Assembly (NCBI GenBank): GCA_945903465.1
Contig: CAMDOF010000024.1
Location: 1 to 62,965 of the forward strand
From: Opitutus sp. GAS368
Lineage (GTDB): Bacteria; Verrucomicrobiota; Verrucomicrobiia; Opitutales; Opitutaceae
Reading direction: 5' to 3'
Length of the DNA: 62,965 nucleotides
The number at the start of each line of letters is the position of its first letter. The stretch's first letter is position 1. The notes under the pieces are model-generated. The model was given only the letters and a program-made list of their open reading frames with translations, searched no databases and had not been told where the DNA came from. Positions 21,336 through 30,555 of the stretch are shown here, piece by piece. Position numbers and translations under genes: made by a program.

Positions 21336-22223
21336 TCAAAGCGTAATTTTCCAACCTTTTTGACGGAAAATGGGCGCGGCGTAGCCTCGGAAGTTTCCGC
21401 CGAGAATCTTTATGCGATCGGGACGCGAGAGGCTGGCGTCGAGAACTTTGCCGATCTCGGTCGCGTAGCTGCGGCTGGGCCCGTGGCCGCCCCAGACGAT
21501 TCGGTCGACGCCCAATTCGTGCACGGCGTAGTCGACCTGGCCGGAGTGGGGATCAGAGCCGGCGAATTCCAGAAAGATATTTTTGTGCGGACGGATGACG
21601 CGAACGCCGAGTTCCCAATCGCCGCCGGAATGGCCGCAGATAAAGCGAACGCTGGGAAAACGCTGGGCGAGCGCGGCGACGTCCGCGGGGGTCGACTCGC
21701 CGGGGAGATTATCGCGGCCGGGCAGGCGCGGAGTGCCGCCGATTTTCAGCCACGTATGAATATAGATGGTGGCGTTTAACTCCGCGGCGAGGCGGATGAT
21801 CGGGTCGTTATTGGGATGGCGGCAAGTCGTGCCGCTCTTGTTGCCGCCGACGTATTTGATGCCGATGCAGGGCCCGCGGCGTATCCACTTTTCCATTTTC
21901 TCGCAGCTTTCATCGGGGAATCCCGGCTCAATGGGCGTGAGGCCAGAGAGCCGGTCCTGATGGGTTTCGAGCAACTGCCGGATGGCATCGTCGTAGGGGG
22001 AAGGCGTCAGCGGAGCGGCGAGGGTACCGCCGATCTCGAGCGAGATCGAACGTTCGATCCCCATCCGCTCGACGTAGAATTGGTTGGCGTGAAACTGCTC
22101 GATGGGGTTTTGCGCGCCGTAAAAACCGTGGAAGTGACTATCCCAAATTCGGTAGGCCACGAGCTCGTCGCGCGTGGGTAGACCGTAGTCGGCTGGGTTA
22201 AAGTGAAAATCGTGGGGAGACAT
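21336..22223 (-). CDS. Amidohydrolase-family (TIM-barrel) protein
   Basis: A 295-residue amidohydrolase-2 superfamily protein without a signal peptide, so cytoplasmic. The N-terminal metal motif is DSHFHG at about 29-34. Also visible: GIKYVGGNK near 122, YIHTW near 152, FICGHSGGDWE near 194, and the strand-8 segment IVWGGHGPSRSY near 243, where GG-H replaces the usual GSD. The family includes lactonases, decarboxylases and hydrolases, and the reaction here cannot be told. It is the first gene of a probable two-gene operon with 20320..21261 and is divergent from the TonB receptor at 22515. Confidence 0.8.
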   Translation of the reverse strand: MSPHDFHFNPADYGLPTRDELVAYRIWDSHFHGFYGAQNPIEQFHANQFYVERMGIERSISLEIGGTLAAPLTPSPYDDAIRQLLETHQDRLSGLTPIEPGFPDESCEKMEKWIRRGPCIGIKYVGGNKSGTTCRHPNNDPIIRLAAELNATIYIHTWLKIGGTPRLPGRDNLPGESTPADVAALAQRFPSVRFICGHSGGDWELGVRVIRPHKNIFLEFAGSDPHSGQVDYAVHELGVDRIVWGGHGPSRSYATEIGKVLDASLSRPDRIKILGGNFRGYAAPIFRQKGWKITL

Positions 22224-22514
22224 GGGAGCGCGTGGGTGGGCAGGCTAAAGGGGAGCGAAGCGGAGCCCATGGAGGTAACGTAATTTTGCCGCTTGGCGAA
22301 CGCTCTTTTAAAACGCGTCTTTCTAAACGCGATCTCGGTCGCGGTGGAGGCGGGCGCGCTGCCGCCGAGGCTCTGGGTGGGCGTTCGCTCCATGGCGAGG
22401 TCGTTTTTAAGCATTGAACTTAGCAACGTCGTTCTACCCATTAGCGGCCCACCCTCACCCTTTTACCCGTTGATTTGCGCCTGACGCTGCGGTCGCTGCG
22501 CCGCATCTTTTATT

Positions 22515-25500
22515 ATGAATAGCTCCCCTGCATCTGACGTTAGCCACGCTCACCTTCGATATGCGGTTGGCCTGAGTCGCTGGATTGGCTTACTCGGCAT
22601 TTTAATCGTGCCGACCCTTGCGGTGGCGGGCGGTTTAACGGGGACGGTGACAAATGCGGCGACGGGTGCGACGCTCGAAGGTGCGCGGGTGGTGGTGGCG
22701 GGGAAAGGGTTGGAGGCGACGACGGACGGGCAGGGCGTTTATCGGATTGATCATGCGCTCGCGGGCCCGGCGATCGTGCGAGTCTCCTACACCGGATTAT
22801 CGGTCTCGGAGGAGTCGGTGGAACTTGTGGCTGACCGCACGACGCAGCGGGACATCGGGCTGACCGCGGATATTTACAAGCTCAGCAGCTTTGTTGTTTC
22901 CGGGGAGCGTGAGGGCAACGCCAAGGCGATCACGCTGCAGCGGCAGTCAAGTGGCGTGCGCAATATTGTCTCGGCCGACGCCTTTGGGGGCATCGCGGGT
23001 AATCCGGCTGACCTCGTGATGCGTCTGCCGGGTGTAGAAGGAGAATCGGTGGGAGGTGACAACCGCTACTTGCGGATTCGCGGGATGAGCCAGAACCTGA
23101 GCACGATCACGCAGGACGGTAACCGGATTGCGGATGCGGCCTCGGGGGGTGCCAGCCGGGAATTTCAATTTCAAACGGTGGGTTCCGATTCGATTGAGCG
23201 GATCGAAGTGACGAAAAACCCTACGCCGGACATGGACGGAGATTCGATTGGTGGAGCGGTGAACCTTGTTTCTAAAAGTGCGTTTGACAGTTCGCCCGAG
23301 CGCCGCGTCCGCGGTTCGCTGGGCGGGATATGGCGCATTACGGACCCACGGGATAAGGCCCGGGGCAATGCTTCGTTGTCGTATTCGGAAGTTTTTGGGG
23401 GCCGGTTGGGTGTGGCGGTCAATCTCGCCTATCGGCCGCACGGCTCGATCATTGATGTGAGTACGCAAGCGCACGAGCTGTTGCCGCTGACCGCGACTGG
23501 ACCCGCGTACACTTATTTGTACACGATCCAGGATTTTAATAATGTCCGGACGCGCTCGGGTGCGAGTGTGAAGCTCGATTACAAGTTAAGTGACGCGGCG
23601 CGGGCGTTTGTTAAATGGGAGTTTAACAAGCATGTTGAGCATACAGATAACAGCCAGATTACGTGGCAGACAGGTCAGGCGCTAGCGACGCGCGATGCGG
23701 CGGGGGCCTTGACGGGTACCGGAGGAATTCTTGCAGGCTACACCGATCAACGCACGCAAGTGCGCGCAGTACCGACGAGCCAGATTGCGATCGTCTCGCA
23801 GAGTGCTTTTAAAGACGGCAAGACCGCGACGTTGAACATCGGCGCGGTGCATCGTCACCCCGAATGGTTGTTGGACTACGACGTCTACGCCTCAAAGGCG
23901 AAGGCCTATTATGCGGGCAACAATGATTTCACCTTCACGCTGAAGAACGTCGGGTTTACGCTGACCAAGAACAATCCGTTGTTCCCTGACGTGGCGCAGA
24001 CGGAAGGAGCGGACTGGACGAATCTCGCGAATTACACCGACAATTTATATTCGAGTGCGCGGTCGGTGGGTTGGGATGGCTACCGAGGGGCGGCGCTGAA
24101 CTTTAAGAAACAGTTTCGAGCGCCCGTACCGAGCTATCTGAAGTCGGGCTTACGATTGCGTGCGCAGACCCGGAATCTGGATAACACGCCCTATCGCACG
24201 GTGTATGTTGGGCCGGATGGAGTGATGGGCCCGAACGCCGCGAGCGGCGGGCGGAACGATGATAACCTCGCGCAATTTGGTCTGATGAACCGCGCCTTCC
24301 CCGAGACCGAGCTCCAGCGTTATGGGTCGGTGCCGTTCCCCGCGTTTCAAGCCGTGGGACGCCCGAACGACATCGACCGTTTTATTGCAGCGACGCCCGC
24401 GTATTTTCAGCAGCAGGTGGCGAACGATCTCCAGGCGGCCCTCACTAACCACCAGATATTTAATGAACAAATCCGATCGGCGTACGTGATGGGGAATTTG
24501 GATCTAGGGCGTTTTTCGGTGCTGGCGGGGTTGCGGGTCGAGCAGACGAAAACGGAAGGAGAGGGAGCGTTGCAAGTGGTCACGCCGGAAGAGAAGGCTC
24601 GGCGGGCGGCCTATGTCGGTACGTTGACCAATACAGAAATCGCGCGGCGGACGCAGGAGGAATACGGTCGCCGGCAGACGCGGAGCGGGGACTATCGGAG
24701 TATCTTCCCCGGGGTTCATCTCAAGTATTCGCTGGCTCCGAATTTAGTGACGCGCGCGAGTTATGCCACGAACATTGGCCGGCCGGGGATAGGGCAGTTG
24801 ATTCCTCGGACGACGGTGAATTACGACAACAACTCGGTGTCGTCGAGCAACCCGAGTCTGCAGCCGCAGACGGCGCAAAATTTTGATATCACCACGGAAT
24901 TTTATTTTGAGCCGGCGGGCATGTTGACGGCGGGGGTCTTTTTGAAAGAGATCAACAAGTTCATTTATAACTCACCGGCGAGTGTGATTGGCGCGGGGGC
25001 GGATAACGGATTTAATGGTGAATATTCTGGCTTTACTTTTTCGACGCAGGCCAACGGTGGATCGGCCAAGGTGAAAGGGCTCGAGGTGAGCTACAATCAG
25101 CAGTTCACATTTCTACCCGGCATCTGGAAAGGCCTCGGCGCGTATGCGAATTTTACCCGAATGGAGGCTTCGGGAAATTACGGGGCTGGTTCGGCGATCG
25201 CGCTCGCGCCGAATCCGCGCGTGGCTGGGTTTAATCCACTGATCGGCAACATCGGTGTTTCCTATATCCGCAGCAAGTTGAGTCTGCGGGTGAGTTATAA
25301 TTATCGCGGCCGTTATCTGACGGGTTATAACGCCAATGAATCGCGGGCGACCTACGCCCACGCCCGACCGCAAGTGGATGTTAAGACCCTCTACAACCTC
25401 TCGCGGACTCTGAGCCTATACCTTGATGTGGTAAACCTCTTCATGAATCCGGACCGGCAAGCTGAGTTTGGCTACGGCCGACCGCAAACCACTCACTTGA

Positions 25501-25541
25501 TGCGCCCGCAGATTTTCTTTGGGCTCAATGGGCGCATGTAA
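22515..25541 (+). CDS. TonB-dependent receptor with carboxypeptidase-like regulatory domain
   Basis: Outer-membrane active transporter, 1008 residues. The signal peptide ends near residue 38 (LAVAGG). A carboxypeptidase-regulatory-like beta-sandwich (TGTVTNAATGATLEGARVVV) covers about 39-115. A TonB-box-like SFVVSGER is near 128, the plug (NPADLVMRLPGVEG, LRIRGM, 'IERIEVTKNPTPDM') runs to about 255, and then a long beta-barrel. It ends ...FFGLNGRM, so the usual terminal aromatic residue is not the last one. The plug motif TKxPTPDMDGDSIGG is of the type seen in large glycan receptors of this phylum. It is divergent from the amidohydrolase pair, which suggests uptake of the substrate those enzymes handle (inference). 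Confidence 0.92.
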   Translation: MNSSPASDVSHAHLRYAVGLSRWIGLLGILIVPTLAVAGGLTGTVTNAATGATLEGARVVVAGKGLEATTDGQGVYRIDHALAGPAIVRVSYTGLSVSEESVELVADRTTQRDIGLTADIYKLSSFVVSGEREGNAKAITLQRQSSGVRNIVSADAFGGIAGNPADLVMRLPGVEGESVGGDNRYLRIRGMSQNLSTITQDGNRIADAASGGASREFQFQTVGSDSIERIEVTKNPTPDMDGDSIGGAVNLVSKSAFDSSPERRVRGSLGGIWRITDPRDKARGNASLSYSEVFGGRLGVAVNLAYRPHGSIIDVSTQAHELLPLTATGPAYTYLYTIQDFNNVRTRSGASVKLDYKLSDAARAFVKWEFNKHVEHTDNSQITWQTGQALATRDAAGALTGTGGILAGYTDQRTQVRAVPTSQIAIVSQSAFKDGKTATLNIGAVHRHPEWLLDYDVYASKAKAYYAGNNDFTFTLKNVGFTLTKNNPLFPDVAQTEGADWTNLANYTDNLYSSARSVGWDGYRGAALNFKKQFRAPVPSYLKSGLRLRAQTRNLDNTPYRTVYVGPDGVMGPNAASGGRNDDNLAQFGLMNRAFPETELQRYGSVPFPAFQAVGRPNDIDRFIAATPAYFQQQVANDLQAALTNHQIFNEQIRSAYVMGNLDLGRFSVLAGLRVEQTKTEGEGALQVVTPEEKARRAAYVGTLTNTEIARRTQEEYGRRQTRSGDYRSIFPGVHLKYSLAPNLVTRASYATNIGRPGIGQLIPRTTVNYDNNSVSSSNPSLQPQTAQNFDITTEFYFEPAGMLTAGVFLKEINKFIYNSPASVIGAGADNGFNGEYSGFTFSTQANGGSAKVKGLEVSYNQQFTFLPGIWKGLGAYANFTRMEASGNYGAGSAIALAPNPRVAGFNPLIGNIGVSYIRSKLSLRVSYNYRGRYLTGYNANESRATYAHARPQVDVKTLYNLSRTLSLYLDVVNLFMNPDRQAEFGYGRPQTTHLMRPQIFFGLNGRM

Positions 25542-25724
25542 GTGAGCGGGTTTGGGATCCGTCAGACTTCGCCGCTTGCGGGCGTTTAGGCTCAATATTC
25601 GGTATTTTATGAACGCAAACTCCCCGAGAATTGATGCCAAAGGCCTTGATTTCCTGAGCCCGCCAGGCCGCCGGGCGGCGGGGAACGCGGGCAGGCTCCT
25701 CGGACACTGGATTTGCGGGGGGAG

Positions 25725-26130
25725 AGGTTTAGTTTCGAGCCGTCTTAATCGATGCGAAAATCGGTGCGACCGGAGTTGCGGTTGAAGTTGGAGCGCTTCG
25801 ATACGATGTTGACGGTGCCGCCGGCGCCGTAGAGGAGGCCCGGCGGGCCGGGCACCACGTCGGCGCGCTCGATGTCGAAGGGACGGTTCATGCCGGTGAC
25901 GAAGGTGCCGCGAAAACCGTCGCGCCGCGGGCCGCCGCCGTCGGACGCCGCGGACGTCCATCGTCTGGTTGCCGACACGGTCGCGGCGTTGCTGGCTGAG
26001 GGCGTCGGACTCGGGGTTATGCAGTAAATGGAGATTTGGGCGTTCGCGGCCAAGGAACCGTTCAACCAACGCGCGAATGTCGAGTACTGTTTCGCGCGGA
26101 AATTCGCGATCGATCCATTCGATGCCGCGA
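25725..26130 (-). pseudogene. Remnant of a TonB-dependent receptor plug domain
   Basis: On the minus strand, plug-domain motifs of a siderophore-type TonB receptor survive in pieces. One frame reads 'PESDALSQQRRDRVGNQTMDVRG' split here as PESDALSQQ and NQTMDVRG (about 25935..26000). Then, after a frameshift, a second frame reads DGFRGTFVTGMNRPFDIER, LLYGAGGTVNIVSKR and 'TDFRID' before a TAA at 25745, after which 'DGSKLN' continues in the same frame. The expected barrel (about 600 residues) is missing. At least one frameshift and one nonsense change mark it as dead. It borders the 26.2-50.4 kb block. Confidence 0.65.
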
Positions 26131-26233
26131 TCCGCCGCGTGGCCGGGTGGCGGTTCTTCGGGGCCGGATTTTTACACCATTTTCTGTCGGCGAGTCCCGC
26201 GAAGAACCTTCGGAACATGGGCGCGGGAGGCCG

Positions 26234-27313
26234 TCATGCCGTTTCCCCCGCGATGAATTTCGGCATCAGGCGGATGGCGCGCGGATTGAGGGTGCCGGTT
26301 TCAGCCGCGGTCCGGACCAGGCGGGAAATTTGCTGGGCGAAGCGGTCGGCGTCGGTCACGTATCGGGTCACCAGCGGGCTGACGTGGTCGAGAAATTCCT
26401 CCCCGTCACGACTGATGACGGCAGCGTCCTGCGGGATGCGCCGATTGCGCCTCAACAGATGCGTGATGACTGTGAGGACGTCCACGGATCGGAGTACGAA
26501 ATAGGCCGTGCACGGCGCGTGGGAACGTAGTGCCAGATCGAGCAGCCTGATCAGGTGGTCGCGACTGCGATAGGACATGACCTTAAGGGTGGTGGCGGGG
26601 TCCGAGGCAATCGCTTCGCGGAAACCGCGAACGCTCTCGTTGTCGCCGCCGGTGTTTTCATCGGAGCGCACCAGGGTGATGCGACGATGTCCCTTCCGCA
26701 GTAAAAGGGCTCCGGCGTGGCGGCCGGTGGCGTGATGCGCGGCGTCTACCGAAGGCAGGTCGATCCCCTCGCTGCAGGTGCCGGCCACCAGGCAGCGCAG
26801 GGAGTGGCGCAAAAACCATTCTTGCATTGGCCGGACCGAGGTAATGAGCAGCCAGATGGCGGCCGGGGCGCGGGCGGTGAGTTCTTGGAGAGCGCGGTCG
26901 GGACGCCGCGTGAAACAGGATCGACTGACGTGCATTTGCATCGTCCAGCCACTGCGGCCCAGGTGTTCGCGCAGGGCGTCGATCATAAGCACCACGTTGG
27001 GAGCGAGGCGTCGCAGGGGCACGGGCGAGATCAGCGCGACCGTCCTGCCTGACGGGTGAGTGCTGGCGGCTTTCTCCACGATCCGTCGGCGGCTGCGCGC
27101 GGCGGAAGTGAGTTCTCCCGTGCGTTGCAATTCGATGAGGGCGGCCCGCAGCGTGGGCCGGCTGATTGCCATCGTCTGGCACAGCTCGCGCTCGCCAGGC
27201 ATGGTCTCACGCCAGTAACCGGCGGCGAGGGCCGCGCGCAGGCTTTGGATGGTTTGCGCCACAAGGGACACGCGCTGCGGAGGCACCAGCAGCAGAACGG
27301 GGAAGGGATTCAT
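26234..27313 (-). CDS. Transcriptional regulator, GntR-type winged HTH with LacI-like sensor domain
   Basis: I chose the ATG at 27313 (MNPFPVLLLVPPQRVSLVAQ), giving 359 residues. The frame runs on to 27427 without family match. The N-terminal winged helix-turn-helix (about 15-75: PGERELCQTMAISRPTLRAAL) is GntR-like. The rest (about 85-355) is a periplasmic-binding-protein fold like LacI/GalR sensors, with 'RHAGALLLRKGHRRITLV' near 185 and VISRDGEEFLDHVSP near 305. Such proteins repress sugar genes until a ligand binds. It faces the TonB receptor at 27426 across 112 bp that hold an interrupted inverted repeat, and so is the likely regulator of the plus-strand block. Confidence 0.85.
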   Translation of the reverse strand: MNPFPVLLLVPPQRVSLVAQTIQSLRAALAAGYWRETMPGERELCQTMAISRPTLRAALIELQRTGELTSAARSRRRIVEKAASTHPSGRTVALISPVPLRRLAPNVVLMIDALREHLGRSGWTMQMHVSRSCFTRRPDRALQELTARAPAAIWLLITSVRPMQEWFLRHSLRCLVAGTCSEGIDLPSVDAAHHATGRHAGALLLRKGHRRITLVRSDENTGGDNESVRGFREAIASDPATTLKVMSYRSRDHLIRLLDLALRSHAPCTAYFVLRSVDVLTVITHLLRRNRRIPQDAAVISRDGEEFLDHVSPLVTRYVTDADRFAQQISRLVRTAAETGTLNPRAIRLMPKFIAGETA

Positions 27314-27346
27314 CTGGTCATGAAAACTAACCAAGAGGATGCCCTT

Positions 27347-27385
27347 GCGACACTGTTCCGCAACAAAATGCTGCGGTTGTGTCGC
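27347..27385. promoter_or_regulatory. Candidate operator: interrupted inverted repeat between regulator and TonB receptor
   Basis: The outer arms gcgacac (27347..27353) and gtgtcgc (27379..27385) pair perfectly. The inner arms ccgca (27358..27362) and tgcgg (27372..27376) also pair, almost on the same centre. It lies in the 112-bp divergent promoter region, where a dimeric GntR/LacI-type repressor would be expected to bind. No consensus for this regulator is known to me. Confidence 0.4.
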
Positions 27386-27425
27386 TGCCGTCCATTCCCC
27401 CCCGTCCGGTCGCCGATTTACTTCC

Positions 27426-30400
27426 ATGACTCCAAAATTCCCCTTGTTCCGCGTTCGGAGAATGCTGGCGGGTGTCTTGGCCCTGTTGAGTCTCTCGTTT
27501 GATACCCTCCGCGCCCAATCGGGGAATCATGGTGAAATCCAGGGCCGGGTGTTCAATGTTTCGGGTGGGAGCTACCTGACCAACGCCCGGATCGCCGTGA
27601 AAGGCACCGACCTTGAAGCATTCACCAACAGCAGGGGAGACTACATCCTGCACCACCTTCCGGCGGGAGAGGTCACGGTCGTGGTGACCTACACAGAACT
27701 TGATCCGCAATCGGCCACCGTAAAGGTCGTGGCTGGAAAGACCGTCCGGAAGGATTTCGAGATTGAATCCGCCCGCAGCGCCACGACCGACGCCGGCAGG
27801 GTGCTCGTGCTGGATGCGTTTTCCATCGAAGAGAAACGCATGAATGCGCAGGCGCTGGCGTTGAATGAGCAACGGAACGCGGGCAATATCAGGAACGTCG
27901 TCGCGGCAGGCGAATTCGGCGATTCAGGGGAAGGCAGTGCCGTCGAACTCATCAAGTATCTTCCGGGGGTCAACGTCGACACCTCGACGGCGGGGCAGGG
28001 CGTCTCGCTCCGCGGATTTCCCAGCAGCGGCACGCTCGTCACCATCGATGGTGGCGAGGTGGCGAGCAGCGCGTCGTTCGGCGCCGGCCGCAACATCGAG
28101 CTTGGCGCGTTGCGATTAAACAATATCAGCCGGATCGAAATCACCAAGGTACCAACCCCCGACCTGCCGGCCAATGCCCAGGGTGGGGCGATCAACGCGA
28201 TCAGCAGGAGCGGATTCGAGCGCCGCACTCCGGAGTTTTCGTACCGGGCCTATGGCACGTTTAACAGCCGGGGATTCGTTAGCCACAGTCTGGGCGAACA
28301 GGGCAGCCGGCCGGATCTGAAAGCGGGCCCCCTGCTGGGCGGGGCTAATCTGGCCTATGCGCTGCCGATTAACAAATCCTTTGCCGTGACCTTTTCGAGC
28401 AGCGCCACCATGCGCTCGAGCACCTCTAACACCCGCGAGGTGCTGACCCCCTGGGATCTCAACCAGAATATTCTGATCCAGGTGGACACGAATCCGACGG
28501 AGCGCCTGGGCAAGTCGGGCGATGCCGCCTTCGGGGCCGAATGGCGGATCGGAGAGCATAATTTGCTGAAGGCAAATCTGCTCTACGTCGACGCCGTGCT
28601 CTACGCGGCCGATCACCGTTCGAGCTATGTCTTCGGCGCGGGAGTCACCGGCGGGCCAGAATTCACCCAGGGCGCGACGCCCGGGGTGGGATCCGCGATC
28701 ATGACTGGCTCGGATTTCAAGCGCAACGAACGAACCCGGCAAATCACGCTCAACGATACCTATCGGCGCGGGGCTTGGACAATCGATCTGAACCTTTCGC
28801 TCTCGCGAAACCGGACCACGTACCGCGACGACGCCAGCGGGTACTTCGGCTTTTCCGATCTTCGCATCACCAATCTCGTGACGCGGGCGACGGGGTTTTA
28901 CGCGGGCACACCGAAGTCCGCCCAACCGCGCGACATCACCGCGGTCGATCGAGGGGGCGTGCGGGTGGATGTTTTTGATCCCGGGGCCTATTCGCTCAAC
29001 AGCGTGCGGAGGAATACTCACTACGACACCACGGATGCCAAGGACCAGGCCAAGGCCGATATCAGCCGGGAATTCGGCGCGGGCTTCTCCCTGCGGACCG
29101 GCGCCGCCGTGAATCGGCAAACCCGGGACGCCCGGCGTGATTTTTTCCTGTGGAATTTTCGCCCCACTGCCACCGTGGCCGATCGGCAGATCAAGAACTA
29201 CGACCTGTTCGATTCAGCCTATCCCGCGGCGGCGAAAGGCTATTTTCCCGGGCAGGTGCCGCCGATGGTGGACGCGAGCAAGCTCTACGCGTTGTTCAAG
29301 CAGCATCCGGAGTACTTCGTTCCCGACACCACCTGGCATGCCCAAAACGTGCTCGGGTCGAAATTTTTTCGGGAAACGATTTCGGCGGGCTATGTGCGGG
29401 CCGACTTGAAAAAATTCGACAACCGCCTGTGGCTCGTGGGTGGAGTGCGTTTCGAAAACACCGCGGACGAAGGCCGGGGACCGCTTTTCGATCGCAATGG
29501 ATTTTACGCCAAGGACCAGAACGGAAAGCGCCTGCGCACCGCCGCGGGCGCGCTTATCCCGCTGACGAACGACCTGCTGGAAAGGCAAAAACTGCAGTAT
29601 CAGAACCGTGCCGCCGTCGGCGAGCGGAGCTACGACGGATACTACCCGAGCCTGAACGGCAGCTTCCGCTTTACCGATGATCTGATCCTTCGGGTCGGAT
29701 ATGCGCGGACGATGGGGCGGCCCAATCTGACCGAGATCGTGCCCAATACCACGCTCCCGGATGCGACCGCGGCGGCGGCGGGAACGGATCGAATCATCCG
29801 GGTGGTCAACGCGGGGCTCCGTCCCTGGACCTCGGACGGGTACGATGTTTCGTTCGACTCCTATCACGCCAAGGGCGGAGTGGGCAGCGTCGCGCTGTTT
29901 GCGAAAACGATCGCCGATTTCTTTGGCACCTCGCAGACGGCGGCGACGCCGGCGCTCCTCGAGACCTTGAATATCCCGGAGCAGTTCGAGGGCGAGTTTG
30001 CCGGCTACGATATCCTCACGAAGCGGAATGTGGGCACCGCGCGCATTTCCGGAGTCGAGGCCAGCTATCGACAGTCGCTGTTCTTCCTCCCGTCCTGGGG
30101 AAAGAATTTCCAGCTTTGGGGGAACGCGACCGTGCTGCATCTGACCGGGCCCAACAGTGCAGATTTCAGCAACTATGTCCCCAAGGTGCTCAACTGGGGC
30201 GTGAACTTCGCGCGGGCGAAATTCTCGGCGAGGATGAACTGGAATCAGCGGGGACGCACGCGGCTGGCGCTTCAAGCGGTGAGCGCGACCGTGCCGGAAT
30301 CGACCTACCTGTATCTTGTTCCGCGCACCACGGTGTCCGCCGACTGCGAGTACCGTTTCGCTCCGCGGTTTTCGGTTAACGGGACGGTGACCAACCTGAC

Positions 30401-30515
30401 CGACACCCCGATTGTCTACGAGCGGTACGGACCCAGGACGCCCAACTACGCAAAAACCTACCGCCTCTTCGTGCCCGGGGCCGAATACACGCTCGGGATC
30501 AAGGGGACTTTTTAA
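27426..30515 (+). CDS. TonB-dependent receptor with carboxypeptidase-like domain (paralogue 1)
   Basis: Outer-membrane transporter of 1029 residues from the ATG at 27426, chosen because a signal peptide follows (FRVRRMLAGVLALLSLS, cleavage near DTLRAQ at 31). The longer frame from 27339 has no signal. The carboxypeptidase-regulatory-like domain starts GEIQGRVFNVSGGSYLTNAR. The TonB-box region is VLDAFSIEEKRMNAQAL, the plug has KYLPGV, VSLRGFPSSGTLVTIDGG and 'IEITKVPTPDLPANAQGG', then the barrel, ending in the classical terminal Phe (YTLGIKGTF). It is closely related to the next gene. First gene of the plus-strand block, probably controlled by the divergent regulator at 26234..27313. Confidence 0.93.
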   Translation: MTPKFPLFRVRRMLAGVLALLSLSFDTLRAQSGNHGEIQGRVFNVSGGSYLTNARIAVKGTDLEAFTNSRGDYILHHLPAGEVTVVVTYTELDPQSATVKVVAGKTVRKDFEIESARSATTDAGRVLVLDAFSIEEKRMNAQALALNEQRNAGNIRNVVAAGEFGDSGEGSAVELIKYLPGVNVDTSTAGQGVSLRGFPSSGTLVTIDGGEVASSASFGAGRNIELGALRLNNISRIEITKVPTPDLPANAQGGAINAISRSGFERRTPEFSYRAYGTFNSRGFVSHSLGEQGSRPDLKAGPLLGGANLAYALPINKSFAVTFSSSATMRSSTSNTREVLTPWDLNQNILIQVDTNPTERLGKSGDAAFGAEWRIGEHNLLKANLLYVDAVLYAADHRSSYVFGAGVTGGPEFTQGATPGVGSAIMTGSDFKRNERTRQITLNDTYRRGAWTIDLNLSLSRNRTTYRDDASGYFGFSDLRITNLVTRATGFYAGTPKSAQPRDITAVDRGGVRVDVFDPGAYSLNSVRRNTHYDTTDAKDQAKADISREFGAGFSLRTGAAVNRQTRDARRDFFLWNFRPTATVADRQIKNYDLFDSAYPAAAKGYFPGQVPPMVDASKLYALFKQHPEYFVPDTTWHAQNVLGSKFFRETISAGYVRADLKKFDNRLWLVGGVRFENTADEGRGPLFDRNGFYAKDQNGKRLRTAAGALIPLTNDLLERQKLQYQNRAAVGERSYDGYYPSLNGSFRFTDDLILRVGYARTMGRPNLTEIVPNTTLPDATAAAAGTDRIIRVVNAGLRPWTSDGYDVSFDSYHAKGGVGSVALFAKTIADFFGTSQTAATPALLETLNIPEQFEGEFAGYDILTKRNVGTARISGVEASYRQSLFFLPSWGKNFQLWGNATVLHLTGPNSADFSNYVPKVLNWGVNFARAKFSARMNWNQRGRTRLALQAVSATVPESTYLYLVPRTTVSADCEYRFAPRFSVNGTVTNLTDTPIVYERYGPRTPNYAKTYRLFVPGAEYTLGIKGTF

Positions 30516-30555
30516 CGCTGGTTTCGGGTCAAGTCGTCCTTCTCTCCTTTATTTT

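Noticed and set aside
22224..22514. Possible riboswitch upstream of the TonB receptor
   Set aside because: I looked for a cobalamin-box-like or other conserved leader and saw only short direct repeats (aaacgcg) and no consistent fold.
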